Positions 34,335-45,580 of a stretch of 64,000 bases of DNA are shown here, in pieces; the first letter of the stretch is position 1; each line of letters begins with the position of its first letter. The notes below the pieces were generated by a model that was given only the letters and a program-made list of their open reading frames with translations, was not told the DNA's origin and did no database searches. The stretch covers positions 124,001-188,000 of the forward strand of contig CALYLX010000160.1 in NCBI GenBank assembly GCA_944990035.1, written 5' to 3'. Origin of the DNA: Clitopilus passeckerianus. Taxonomy: Eukaryota; Basidiomycota; Agaricomycetes; Agaricales; Entolomataceae. A program made the translations under genes and the position numbers.

Positions 34335-35918
34335 CTAATTCCACTTGACGTCATCCAAAGTAGAAATCAGGCCTAACCCTGCCTCCCATCGCAACGGCTT
34401 CAAGAGCTGTAGCCTCCGATATTCGGTCGGGTTCTCGAACTGAAGTCCAACTTCCGTCGAAAATCCTGCATCCACATATTGGAATAAGCCGCCGGCGCAG
34501 AATTGTGTGAAAGAGAGTCGTATATCCCCTGCTTGAACAGGAATATTTGAGTGCGTTAGAGTGGCTGACGGCACCAGGATGGTGGATCCATGAGGGAATT
34601 CAATCACGAGCTTGAGCTCCCATAGCACGATGTGTCCCCCTTTGGTCGAATCAAAACGTCCAAGAGCCGTGATGGCACAAAAGCCAAAAGGGACATTCAT
34701 CACATCGCGGTGCTTATAGCACCAAACATTTTCCGCAAAATTAAATGCGGCACAGGGGAAAACGGAGAGGTCGCCAAAGATCCTGGTCTTCTTCAAGTCA
34801 GGAAAGTGGTTCCAGAGCTTGTCGAGACGCTCAGCGTAGTACCTGTAGACGTTTGGTTGCCAGAGCTGGAAGACACCTGGTGAAGCAGTTAAAATGGGAT
34901 ACCCGGAGACGAAAAAGGTACTTACTGCTAGCATAAGACGCCAGTCTCCGAATGCTTGAATTGCGTAGAATGCCCCAGAGCATATCTGTGTAAGGATCCG
35001 TCTCTAGAAACCGGGGTTCTTGATGCCCAATTCCGTACGTTACTCCAATGTTGAGGGCCGGAAAACCGCCTCTTCGGTGAGTCTCGTCTTTCTTATTGAA
35101 ATGGGTGGAACGGGTAGCTTCTAGCATCACCTCTAGAGCCTCGTTGGTGGCGTCTCGGTAGGTGGATTCGTTGGGCATCCCGCATAGGGTGATGCAGATT
35201 TTGCCGTTTGAGTCGAGAATTGGACGGGGTTCGCTTGATGTTTGCTTTCAGTACGCAAGGATGAGCCCCGGATTAGATAAATCACTCACATCCCGTCCCA
35301 TCTTTCTAATCGAAAATCCGGGTGGCACTTGAGAAAATGGTCCAAGGATTTGTATTCTTTGCGAGCTTCGCCATCAGGAGCGGCAGGTTTGGACTTGTAG
35401 GCGCCTTTGAGCGCAGGCATATCGTTGGCGGTAAAATCGGAAGCCACTTCGGATGGCTCTGATAGTTGGACGTATTCTGCTCGAGTCCTACTGGAGGCTC
35501 TGCGGGTGAGTGGTGTCTTCTGAGAGGCCTGGTTTCGTCGGGCCCGGGAACGCTTAGCGTTTCGCCAGCTCTGGCGCGCACTTGCAGGCGGTGGAGATGA
35601 GGGATTGGCAGTATTGGAAGCAGCGCACGGAGGAGTGGAAGGGGTAGCCGCAGCTAGAGGAGCCAATCGATCGGTCTTTGTTGAAGAAGAGGTCGATCGT
35701 TCTACGATGGAGCTATCGATAGCGGCAGGTGCTAGGTTCAAAGCCGAGGCGTTCTCGAGGTTGTGCTTGCGTTTCTGTGAGCTAGGCCGGAGCTTTCCGA
35801 GGCCTAAATCCTCCTCAATGGTTAATGGTTCGTCCTCATAGGCCACCTGCAGCAAATCTCCTAGGTTCAGAGGGTCAACGGCAAATATGGCCCGAAGGCC
35901 GTTGAGAAATGAAGCCAT
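34335..35918 (-). CDS. TET/JBP-like 2OG-Fe(II) dioxygenase, intact (P1 cargo)
   Basis: Three exons (35918-35290, 35233-34926, 34876-34335) join through GTGAGT...AAG and GTAAGT...CAG introns and close exactly at 492 residues. Residues 1-190 are Pro/Ser/Ala-rich with basic clusters (NAKRSRARRNQ), likely disordered and nuclear. The catalytic part has YKHRDVMNV with the metal ligands His368 and Asp370, the strand LVIEFPHGSTILVPSATLTH with the distal ligand His421, and Arg432 in GDIRLSF placed to hold 2-oxoglutarate. From memory this matches the expanded Agaricomycete TET/JBP-like family, reported by Iyer et al. (PNAS 2014) to travel with DNA transposons. Family members oxidise 5-methylcytosine or thymine in DNA; activity here is inferred. 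No lesion was found. Confidence 0.75.
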
Positions 35919-36747
35919 GGATGCTGAGTGCTTGTTAGTCCGCTGAACAGGGTTTGAAAGTAGGCAATAGAAACTTACGTTGTGATGAGTGAAGTCTAAA
36001 GGGTGGATCCAGCGCTAATTGGTTTTGTGACGATTCGAATGGGAGTCGAGGGTTTGAACGTGGCAGATAGCCCAGAACGGAAAACGCGAGTGTTTATCGT
36101 CCGCTTTGATTGCTAACACCATAGTGGTAGGCCTGAAACCTTCCTGTGACTGCAAGTCAGCAGCCATATGGCTCCAGGGCGCGTATCAGAGAAGAAAAAC
36201 TACAACCTCCAGGAGCGTTATTTACAATGCGAACAAAGGCTACTCTACCCCGGATCCTGGGGGGGAATCCGTCTGTGTAGAGCTCCTTTGTTCACAGGGT
36301 AAATAGCGCCCATGGAGTTGAGTCCAGTAGTAGAATTTAATGCATTAGCTGAATCTTCTGAACGTGTCTTCAGGGGAGAATAGCAGGAAGGTGTGCGTGG
36401 CGCAGTGTGCTTACCTTTCTATTCTCACGATCTTTCATCAACCGCCGTTGAATTCGAATATTGACGACGCGTCTGACGCGTGCAATGAATAGAATCAAAC
36501 ACGCCCGGCGTGTTTCCGCTAGCTTATCTGACTGTGATCCTTGGAGCCCAAATTCTGGACGATCCTGGCGGATATACGAAGCTCCTACGTGTAATTTATT
36601 TCCAACGCATTTCATTAACACAATATATAACAACTGACAACTTGAATGGAGATGAAAGACGTCATTAAGAAATGTAAGTACAAAAGCGGTCTATATACCG
36701 AGCAGAGTCGGGGCACAGATGGGGATCAGAGAGGGTGATTTCGACTT

Positions 36748-39700
36748 TCAAGCCTCCAGATTGAGCTGGTTGAGGGCGTAGTAGAGCTCTTTCTCAAAAA
36801 AGGAGTTTAACCACACCTCTCGGCTGTAGGTTAGAATGTTTGATCTGGTTAGGCACCGGTTTGCAACAGCTCCAAAGCGAGGAACGAGGTCCACATGGGA
36901 GCGTAGGCTTGAAAGGAGGACAATGTCTCCCACATTTGAGCCATCCGCCCGCTGTGCACGTTTCAGAAGGTACATTGAGGTCGACGGCTCAGGAAAAGGC
37001 CCTGAGCGCCTCGAAAACCTTTGATTTAGCTGTGGCACTATGTCAAATCGCTGGACATAGGCTAGGAACCTGTCCGGCAGGTTGACTAGTCCAGGTGTGG
37101 GCACAATTCGAAAGATGAGCCGGGTTTGAACAACCTGGTGACCTAGAAGAGAAAAGGGGTCTGATTCTGATTTGGATAATTAAGAGGAATGTATTCACGC
37201 ACCACAAAGGCCAGAGCTTGGCCAGATCTTCTCTGGGTCGACATTCAGTATTGCAGCATCGTATCGACCCGCGGGGTCAGCGTCGTTTGGATCCGGAGGC
37301 GAGGCGTTGATTGTGCATGCCGGTAATGTTGAATAAGGCTTGTAATATGACTTCCCTTGAATGCGTACGCTTTTCCAGACCTCGATCAAAGAGAACGGAA
37401 GGCTGATTGGTTCTGGGACGGCATGGCGCCTCCCACCGACCTCTAATCTGGCCCCCAACCGGATGCGAGTGACGTACTCAGCCAGAGCTGGAATGAGGTC
37501 AGGGAGCTGGAATGTTTCGGATACTGCCTGGGGTTTGGTTCGTCTAATTGCGGGATCCCGGGATAAATGAAAGGCTATAGAATGATTCCGTGTGGTAAAC
37601 GTGCGGAGTGGTCGAAGGATATTCGATTCCTCCAATACGGAGTCTCGGAGATTGGAGGCGGAAAGCGCAAAGTAATCCAAACTGGACCCGGTTGGATCTC
37701 GCACATTAGCTTGTCGTCCTTCCGTCTCTCCGGGTTCCGAGTCCCCAAGTTGATGGCTGGACGGAGCATCCCAAAGAGAATCGAGGCTTTCTGTCGCCTC
37801 TCCCTTCAAGGTAGTTCCCAATTCAAAGCGGTCGCATTTATCAAGTCGGTCGAGATAGCGGCATATCTGAGCTTCGTACCCGGTATTATTCGATGCGCGA
37901 GCTGGATCTTTGACAGCACGAATGTGTGCATTCTCAGTAACCTCCGCGGTCCACTGCATTGGCACACCATTCTCCCGAATGTTTGCCACCACGCTCTGCA
38001 TGAATTCCAGTTTAGGAATATACCAATTGTCGATCATTTTGTTCTTCTTCCCTCGCCGCCCTCCATTTTCGGTAATCGAATCTTTATGCTCATGGAATGT
38101 GTCCAGTGCTTCTGAGATCCTGTCAAGGAGCGCTTCGCTTATCTCGGGAGCCTGCCCAAGATAGCGAAAATCCAAGAGGGATCGGACGGCGATTATGAAG
38201 TCTTTGGGCGCGGCATCGGCGATAATCGGTATGATGTACCTCTGCATTTCACGATGCTCTCGACAAGTTACTTGTTTGAGCTTGGAGATGCCTTCTTGGA
38301 ACTGTCGGAAGCCGGTATGTGGGTGCAGCACCGAGAAACGAAAATCAATCTCTGCGGCACCCACCACGTTGATGCACCATCTAGCATCGTGGTCCCACCA
38401 CATCTTGTGCCAATGATGCAGTGGTTCTGGCGTGAGGAATATCGACGGCTCTGCCAATGGCCAGTCGCGCCAAAACGGTTCATGTACGCCGTTCAGCCTG
38501 TATTTCTGAACCGCATTGATTCGATAGGCCTCGATGTCGTCCCAAGGGTCTGCCTCTTCTCGAAGTGCGTCCAGTTGCTCCAGGGTCTTCTCAGCCGTCC
38601 GCGGCGTGTGGCGGAATGGGTCGCCGAAGGTCTTATGGGAGGCCAAGGTAACAGATGACGTCTTTCCTGCTACTCCTGCTATTAATGCGGACTCTGGGGT
38701 GTCGACCACGCATGAAGCAATTGGAGTGAAGCAATATCGGGAAAATCCTTGCGGATCGCTCATCATTTTTCCGAACTCTGCAGCTTGCTTAAGAGGTTTC
38801 AAGATAAAGTCAAGGCACTCATGAAAGAGTCGATTTGCTAGTAAGCCGGTGATGTCCTTATTAGGGTGTATAAAAGTGGGGATTGGTAGTAGGCCGAGTA
38901 AGAGATACGCATTATTCGATGACTTTGAGCGATACTCTTTTGCCAGATTTGCCAGCGAGATGAAGAGGGGGTAAGCATTGCGACCTCCTGTCATAACAGA
39001 GATGTTTGTTTTGTCCGTTGAGAGAATCGTGCCCAACAGGGTAGCTCCTGAGGGAAGTCTCTCCTGCAGGCTCAGTATTAGTTTCTCGGAAAGATAGATG
39101 TTTGTCTGAGCTACGTACCTGCATTTCCCATGCTCTGTCGCCAGATAACCATTCTGAGTATATTCGCTGAGTCTTCTCGACTGTAGCGTACAGCCGATAT
39201 GGCTCCAGCCCTATGTGGTTCTCGATATTTGGCCGTTGGAGTATGTCTTGCAGACACTCTAGAGGGTCGCGGTAGTACAAGGCCACAGGTTTCTTAGTCG
39301 GAAATGAGGGCCGTGGCGGCCAGGCAACGGTCTTCCAGCGAGGGCCAGAGGGTAATATTTCAGCGCGACTCTGCAGAGCTTTTGCAGTTCGAAACGATAA
39401 ATTCAATGATTTGATCTACGAAATAGACAGTGTGAGCATTAATGGGCTAGCTATCGGTCATTGTAGGGTTGAACGCACCATATCAAGCTCAAGAAACTCC
39501 TGAGTGTCAGCAAGGCTGAGTTTAGACTTGAGTAGAAAACTCGCAAGCTGCCACTCCTCCTTCGATTGAAATGGGTAGTACGGAAGCTCGGATCTTTCAC
39601 CTTCATGTAGATCGGTATTGAAGACATCCATGAACGTTTGGCCATCGCCATATGTTAGAGAGGGCTTCGGGAACGGCTCCACAAAACGGTCGAATTCGTC

Positions 39701-40141
39701 GGTCTGGAGTTGAGTTTCTGTCGGTGAAGAAGATTGATAATTGAGATCTGAAGCTTCCGTACTAGAACGTGAGCGTGGATCGGTATCTCGATCGACCTCC
39801 ATATTCGCGTCACCGTAATCTGGAGTACCCCCTCTGCTGGTAGGCGCCACCTCGCTGTTGTCGTCGTCAACGGTCATTTGGTTGTTTTCCTGTTCATTCT
39901 CATTGGCGACCGTCCATCGACCTTCGTTGATGCTCTGATTGGTATGAATTGGCATTTGTGGTTGGTTTTCCGCATCAGATCCTTCACGAAGATCCTCTAT
40001 GGCCGCATTTCGTGACGACTGAGAGCCTTTATCGCGTTCTCGTTGAGCCTTACAATTGGAATGAGGTTGATTCATGTGTTGCCGTAGGTGTGTTTCCTTC
40101 TCAAATCGCGCGCCACAGAACATGCACCAAATTCCTGGCAT
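36748..40141 (-). CDS. Plavaka-class transposase of element P1, intact, 1071 residues
   Basis: Four exons (40141-39479, 39415-39119, 39063-37203, 37142-36748) close exactly at 1072 codons. The N-terminus MPGIWCMFCGARFEKE has a C2H2 finger (Cys6, Cys9, His22, His27), probably for binding element DNA. After an acidic linker come YYPFQSKEEWQLASFLL, PVALYYRDPLECLQDIL, RIYSEWLSGDRAWEMQ, GTILSTDKTNISVMTGGRN, FWRDWPLAEPSIFLTPEPLH, HKMWWDHDARWCINVVGAAE and a C-terminal RFLAYVQRFDIVP block. From memory these are hallmark stretches of Plavaka transposases, a CACTA/EnSpm-related group. The acidic residues of STDKT and WWDHD are candidates for the RNase H-like catalytic site. No stops or frame shifts were found, so P1 could be autonomous. 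An upstream in-frame start at 40183 is possible but less likely. Confidence 0.85.
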
Positions 40142-40598
40142 TGTTTCAAGTAAAGGTACAACAAAGATTGTGCTAGTCCACAAATGAAGAGAAGGGAGTT
40201 TAGGATCGGTTCCAGAATTTGACTCGGCGGTATGGGTTTGAAAGCGTGTGAACGCGCCTTGGAGGCTGAGCGCCGATCCTCACCACCACCAACCCAAACT
40301 TGAACTTGATCATTGTGATGTCGCCACCGCTCAGCCTTGCACTCTCAAGAGTACGAATGCGGATTGCTCACGCTTTCCGGCCATTTGCCAGCAACTCTTG
40401 GGGATTGTGCCGCCAATTTCATTCTGGCATGGCGACTCTTCTTTGAAACCCGTTAAAAGCTCCCTCGTACATGTTCACCCTCGCTTTTGACGTCTATACC
40501 TCATCTGGAGCAACTTCTATCGCACCGTTCGAATACGGAGTTGAATTCCCTTTCAACCTAATCAAACTGAAGGCTCCACCCGAAACCATTCGCAATGC

Positions 40599-43500
40599 AT
40601 GGTCACCGCTTCCCATATTCCTCGGCGTATGAGCGCAAAATGAAGAAGTGTAGTTCGGAATCCTTTCACCTGAGGAAATCGTGAGTTGCCATTTGTGTAT
40701 AGCATGGTGCACAATTACTCAGCTTCCATCTATCTAAAGCCTACTCAGCGTTCAGATAGAACATCCCAAGGTGACGGACGAGGCTACACACAAGCCCAAG
40801 ATTGGAGGACTCATAGACCCTCATATGAGAACCGTAAGCCGGAACTCAAGGTGTTAGACTTGCGATGAAAGGATATCGGAATGGCGGGGTCATTTCGGTC
40901 GCATTGAACGGCGTGCGAGCCAGTTTTCAATCGAAGTGAGTTGTTTTGGTCCTGTCGTCGAATTCATTAGTGACCATGGCCTTGTTTTTGCTTCCAGGTT
41001 TCATCATTAAAGTAAAGAAAACTCTGGAGAGTGCACCTGTGAATTTCAGGAAGCTGAAAGCAGATATCGTGAGTAGCGTCTCTCCTTTTTACTTGTTTCG
41101 CTTCCCCACACCCCGTTGTTCTGGGCTCTCTCCGTTATGGACTCGGAGAACCCTAACCTCGCACCACATTTGTTTTCTCGACAAGGGCGTTCAGCTAGCC
41201 GGGGTGGAGGATTGTATGGCACACGTTTTCAATCGCTTGAGCACGCAAAGACATGTGGCATGTTGTGCTCGGTGGAAGGGCCCGCCACGCACAGCTGTTA
41301 CGCAGCCTTGGCGTGTGCGCTCAGGCACTATTGAACTCGATCCTTCAACAAATCATGCATTATCCCTTTGATCACCACTGATTGTATTTCCTTAGCATTG
41401 AATTTTGGGCCACATGTAGATTCCGGCTTCGCAGACAAATTTCGCCACACCAAACCCCGAAAGCTCGCATGAGCATGATCTGGTTGTATTGCGAAACGAG
41501 AACCACCTGCGAGCACAACGACCCCAAAGAAGAAGGTGCTGAAGGTGAGGTCGAGGAGCTCAAAAAGGGTCACGGTGGATGCGGCCATATACAGCCTCAG
41601 ATCCGTAAAGAAGGACTGAAGTTGTTTTTGCAACACAGGTTTGTAGACCTGCCCTGGGATCCAACGTTACTTACTGGTCCGTTTCAGGAGGTCAAACCAA
41701 TGCAGCCTGATAAGTGTATGATTACACCTTCGGAAGTCGGCGCTGTCTTCAAGAAGATGTCGGATTTTGATCTGCATCTGCTCGGTCTCTCGGAGGAGGA
41801 GGCTGCTCGCCAAGAGTGGATGATCCTCAATGTCATGCCCGTGCCTCCTCCACCTATTTGTCCCAGTATTGCTGTCGACGGCGGTGCCATGTGCAGCAAG
41901 GATAGCTTGACGTACAAGTCTGGTGATGTCATCAAAACATTTGCTAATGTACGGAGATGCGAACAACTTGAAGTTGCTCCTGCCCACGTCATCTCAGAGT
42001 TTGAGCAATTGCTTCAGGTCAGTCGGTTGACGCGCTAGCTCTTTATATGATATTAACATGCTTTTCGCCAGTTCCACGTTGCTAATTACATGGATAATGA
42101 TATTGCTGGCATTCCTCAAGCTCTTCAGAAATCCGGTTTGCCTGTGAAGACAATTTGTGCTCAGCTGAAGGGCAAGGAAGGATGTCTTCGAGGCAATTTG
42201 ATGGGCAAGTGTGTCGACTTCTCGGCACGTCCTGCCATTACTGGTGACCCCAATCTGGAACTGGACAAGGTCAGTGTACCAAGAAGCATTGCCATGAATC
42301 TGACGTTCCCCGAGCGTTGTGAGTATCCATGCCTTGACGATATCAGCACTTGATCTGACGTATCCTATCCAGTTACTCCGTATAACATCGTCTACCTGCA
42401 AGAGCTGGTGCGGAATGGACCGACAGCATACTCTCGTGCTTGCTATGTCATTTGTGATGCTGGTGAACAGATATATTTGAGGTCCAACAAGTGTGCGGAT
42501 GCATTCCTGGAGTACGTTTGGGTTGTCGACAGGCATCTGAAAAACAGAGAGTAAGTACTACTAAATCTGGTATTCGGGGACGACAGGCTGATGAAGTCCT
42601 TAGCTTCGTGCTGTTCAATCGCCAGCCCTCCCTACACAAGATGAGTATGGCTGATACCGCACTCAAGTAAGTTTTTCTTATTGTATCTACTCGATTGACT
42701 TAATTTGTAATTCAGCCTTCCGTCTGAATCTCTGTTACCCCTCCCTACAATGCCGATTTTGATGGTGACGAAATGAACATGCGGTATGTCCGTTCAAATA
42801 TTCATCAACATACGGTTCCCTAATTTCATTACAGCGTTCCCCAATGTGAAGAGACTCGTGCTGAGCTAAGCCAGATAGCATGGGTTGCGAAACAGGTTGG
42901 TCTGTCGACTTGCTGGAGTTTTCACCTTCTAATCCAACAATTATAGATCATCTCCCCGCAGGCCAACAAGCCGGTTATGGTTATCGTGCAAGACACCCTC
43001 TGTGGCATTCGCAAACTCACCCTTGCAACCTCACCCTTCGCAACACCTTCCTTGACTGGAATCAAGTTCAGAATATCCTCCTATGGGTCCTGGAATGGGA
43101 TGGCACAATACCCACACCTGCTATCATCAAGCCCAAACTGTTCTGGACCGGCAAACAGATATTGAGCATGGCCATTCCTCGATGCATCAAGATCCACCGC
43201 GCACCTGAGCCAAAGTCATCTAGCCCAGTGTTTAATGGCGGCGTTCTCATCGGGAATGGCGAACTTATCTTCGACATCGTCGAGAAGAAGACCGTCGGAG
43301 CCTCGCAAGGAGGTCTTATCCATGTCGTCTTCCGCGAGGAGGGTCCGGAAGTCACACGTGGGCTCTTCACTGGACCCCAACAAGTAGTCAACTATTGGCT
43401 GTTCCACAACGGTTTCTCGATCGGAATCGGTGACACCATTGCGGATCCAAAAACCATTGCCTACATCACCGAGACAAACGCAGAGAAGAAGGCTAACGTT

Positions 43501-45240
43501 GCACAAATCATCAAGGATGCCAGTCACGATAGGTTGAAAGCCGCCCCTGGTATGACCATTCGAGAGTCATTCGAGTCTCTAGCCGAGCGTCAGCTCAACT
43601 TGGCTCATGAGACATCCGGTCAATGCGCACAGAGGCGTTTGACGGAGGACAACAACGTGAGGCAGATGGTGGTCGCAGGATTCAAGGGTTCATTCGTCAA
43701 CATCTCACAGAAGTCTGTCTGTGCCGGCCAACAATCCGTGGAAGGTCGTCGTATTCCCTTCGGCTTCAAGCATCGATCATTACCCCACTTCACAAAGGAC
43801 GACTTCAGCCCGGAGGCGTGCGGATTCGTCGAGAACTCTTACCTGAGAGGCTTGACCCCGCAGGAATTTTTCTTCCACTCCATGGCTGGTCGTGAAGGTT
43901 TAATCGATACCGCTGCAAGACAGCCGAGACTGGTTATATTCAACGTCGTCTCATGAAGGCTTTAGAAGATGTGCAAGTCTGTTACGATGGCACTGTCCGG
44001 AACTCCCTTGGCGACCTCATTCAATTTGTAATGGTGAAGACGGTATGGACGGCGCTTTCATCGAGAAACAGACAATCAATTCGTTTGGCCTCAGTAACAA
44101 GCAATTCGAACACGATTATCGAGTCGATTTCATGGTGAAGGGAGGTTATATGGATGGAGCCCTTCAAGTTGGACTCAAAGAGCTCTCAGTAGAGCTCCAA
44201 GCCAAATTGGATGAAGAATATGCAAGGCTTGTCGAGGATAGACGCCTCCTTCGCAGTTTCATCTTCCCTCACGCCCCTACCAACATTCCCGACTATCTCC
44301 CTGTCAATCTCCATCGTATCATCCAGAACGCGACCCAGATTTTCCATATCAACAGGCGGAAAATCAGCGACCTCAAACCACGTATCTTGTGGATGCTGTT
44401 CACGCTCTTGGTCAATGATTGATAGTTGTACGAGGTAACGACTCCCTCAGCAGAGAAGCCCAGGAGAACGCTACCTTGAATTTCCGCACGAACCTTCGTT
44501 CGACGTTTGCTTCTCGCCATGTCCGTTTAATTGGGTTCTTGGCGAAGTTGAAGCCAAGTTCAACCCCCTTGCCATACGCAACATCACTGTTCTTCGACAG
44601 GACAGGAGGACCGACATCTCCTACATACTCCCGGACCTCACCAGCACTCAACCTCACGTCACCAAACTATTCGCCAACAAGTCCTTGTTATTCACCTACG
44701 TCGCCATCATTCTTTCCTACGTCGCCGAGATGCAGCCCACAATCCCTTTCGTTCAGTCCAACATCTCCCAGGTATTCCCCCACCAACCCTTCATTCAGCC
44801 TGGCTTCCCCTCGGTACTCGCCGACTTGTAAGCACCCTGCCTCTTTACAAAGGTTCTGGATACTAATATCTTTTCAGCTCCTGAAATGGACGGCATCAAT
44901 CTCACGGCTGCCATGATCATTGACAGTGTTGATTTCCGCCGCACTTACTCCAACAGCTGCATTGAGATCTTCAGCATTCTGGGCATTGAAGCCGCTCATG
45001 CTGCCATTTTGAAGGAACTTTGTGGCGTCGTCGAGTTCGACGGTTCCTATGTCAATTACCGCCATCCCTCTCCTTTGTGACCTCATGACCCATTGTGGAA
45101 ACCTTATAGCTATCCCCCAACAGAGCCAACACTGGCGCCCTCATAGTGTGTATGCTCTCATGAGGTGTTCGTTTGAGGAGACGGTGGAGATTTTGATGGA
45201 GGCTGATGTGGTTGGCCGGAAGCCTGAGGATGGCTACTAA
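40599..45240 (+). pseudogene. RPB1: Captured, decayed copy of the RNA polymerase II largest subunit gene
   Basis: Blocks collinear with RPB1 run from FPYSSAYERK and FGILSPEEI (40610-40680) through [51 protein letters not shown] and the catalytic motif YNADFDGDEMNM (about 42755). They continue into a long open stretch (42880-43956) with [20 protein letters not shown] and [18 protein letters not shown]. Several introns with GT-AG borders persist, so this is a genomic copy and not a retrocopy. Frame breaks and stops occur at many points (for example near 40645, 40850, 42720 and 43930). After about 44560 the order is scrambled: ten CTD heptads come before a segment ([12 protein letters not shown]...[11 protein letters not shown]) that lies ahead of the CTD in normal RPB1, and the stretch between is missing. 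It cannot encode a working subunit. Confidence 0.9.
44614..44826 (+). repeat. Ten CTD-type heptads in the RPB1 copy
   Basis: Ten consecutive 21-bp units encode variants of TSPxYSP in unbroken register (for example [21 protein letters not shown]). This is the heptad of the RNA polymerase II C-terminal domain. They lie upstream of a core segment, not at the end of the gene. Confidence 0.9.
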
Positions 45241-45355
45241 CAATAGTTGGCGTAGACCTGACACCTCTATGGCGTGTCTATAGAAAGAGTAATGTCAATA
45301 GGTGTTTATGCATTCACTACGTAGGGACCCTTGCTCTAGAAATTTAATGTTCATA

Positions 45356-45556
45356 CTATGTTCACCTATGTGAAGTCTAATTGCTAGAGCAAATCTATGG
45401 CCATCTATGAGTACTCTATGCTCATCTCACTAATTTATGAGGACTTTCATATCTATACAAAGCTATAGGATACAGTCAACACTATGCTACACTATAGATT
45501 GATCAAATCTCTATGAGGTTCTATGGCTCTGACTGAAACATCTATGGGCTCTATGG
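45356..45556 (+). repeat. CTATG array, mostly ~10-bp spaced (right subterminal repeats of P1)
   Basis: CTAT(G/A) occurs at 45356, 366, 395, 405, 416, 453, 463, 482, 492, 511, 521, 542 and 551 (weaker forms at 377, 384 and 435), so steps are near 10 or 19. It is the reverse complement of the CATAG motif of the left array, which gives P1 inverted subterminal repeats. Confidence 0.8.
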
Positions 45557-45562
45557 CCAGAA

Positions 45563-45580
45563 CCAGTGTTTGCTGATGCA
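45563..45580. repeat. Right terminal inverted repeat of P1 and target duplication (CA)
   Basis: CCAGTGTTTGCTGATG (45563-45578) is the inverted partner of 28303-28318 and is followed by CA (45579-45580). Confidence 0.85.

Larger units (their letters stand above)
28303..45578. mobile_element. P1: 17,276-bp Plavaka-class (CACTA-like) composite DNA transposon with gene cargo
   Basis: The ends are CATCAGCAAATACTGG (28303-28318) and CCAGTGTTTGCTGATG (45563-45578), inverted repeats with one mismatch in 16. CA flanks both sides (28301-28302 and 45579-45580). Removing the interval with one CA restores the host transposase frame exactly. Inside each end lie short-motif arrays in opposite orientation, like the subterminal repeats bound by CACTA transposases. 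The cargo from left to right is: acidic DUF6532-like gene, coiled-coil gene, TET/JBP-like dioxygenase and Plavaka transposase (all minus), then a decayed RPB1 copy (plus). Because transposase, ends and target duplication are all present and clean, this element may still be mobile or was so recently. Confidence 0.85.

Noticed and set aside
37195..37210. Splice donor GTGAAT at 37198 for the last intron of the P1 transposase
   Set aside because: It leaves the last exon out of phase. The donor GTGCGT five bases earlier (exon end 37203) gives an exact frame.
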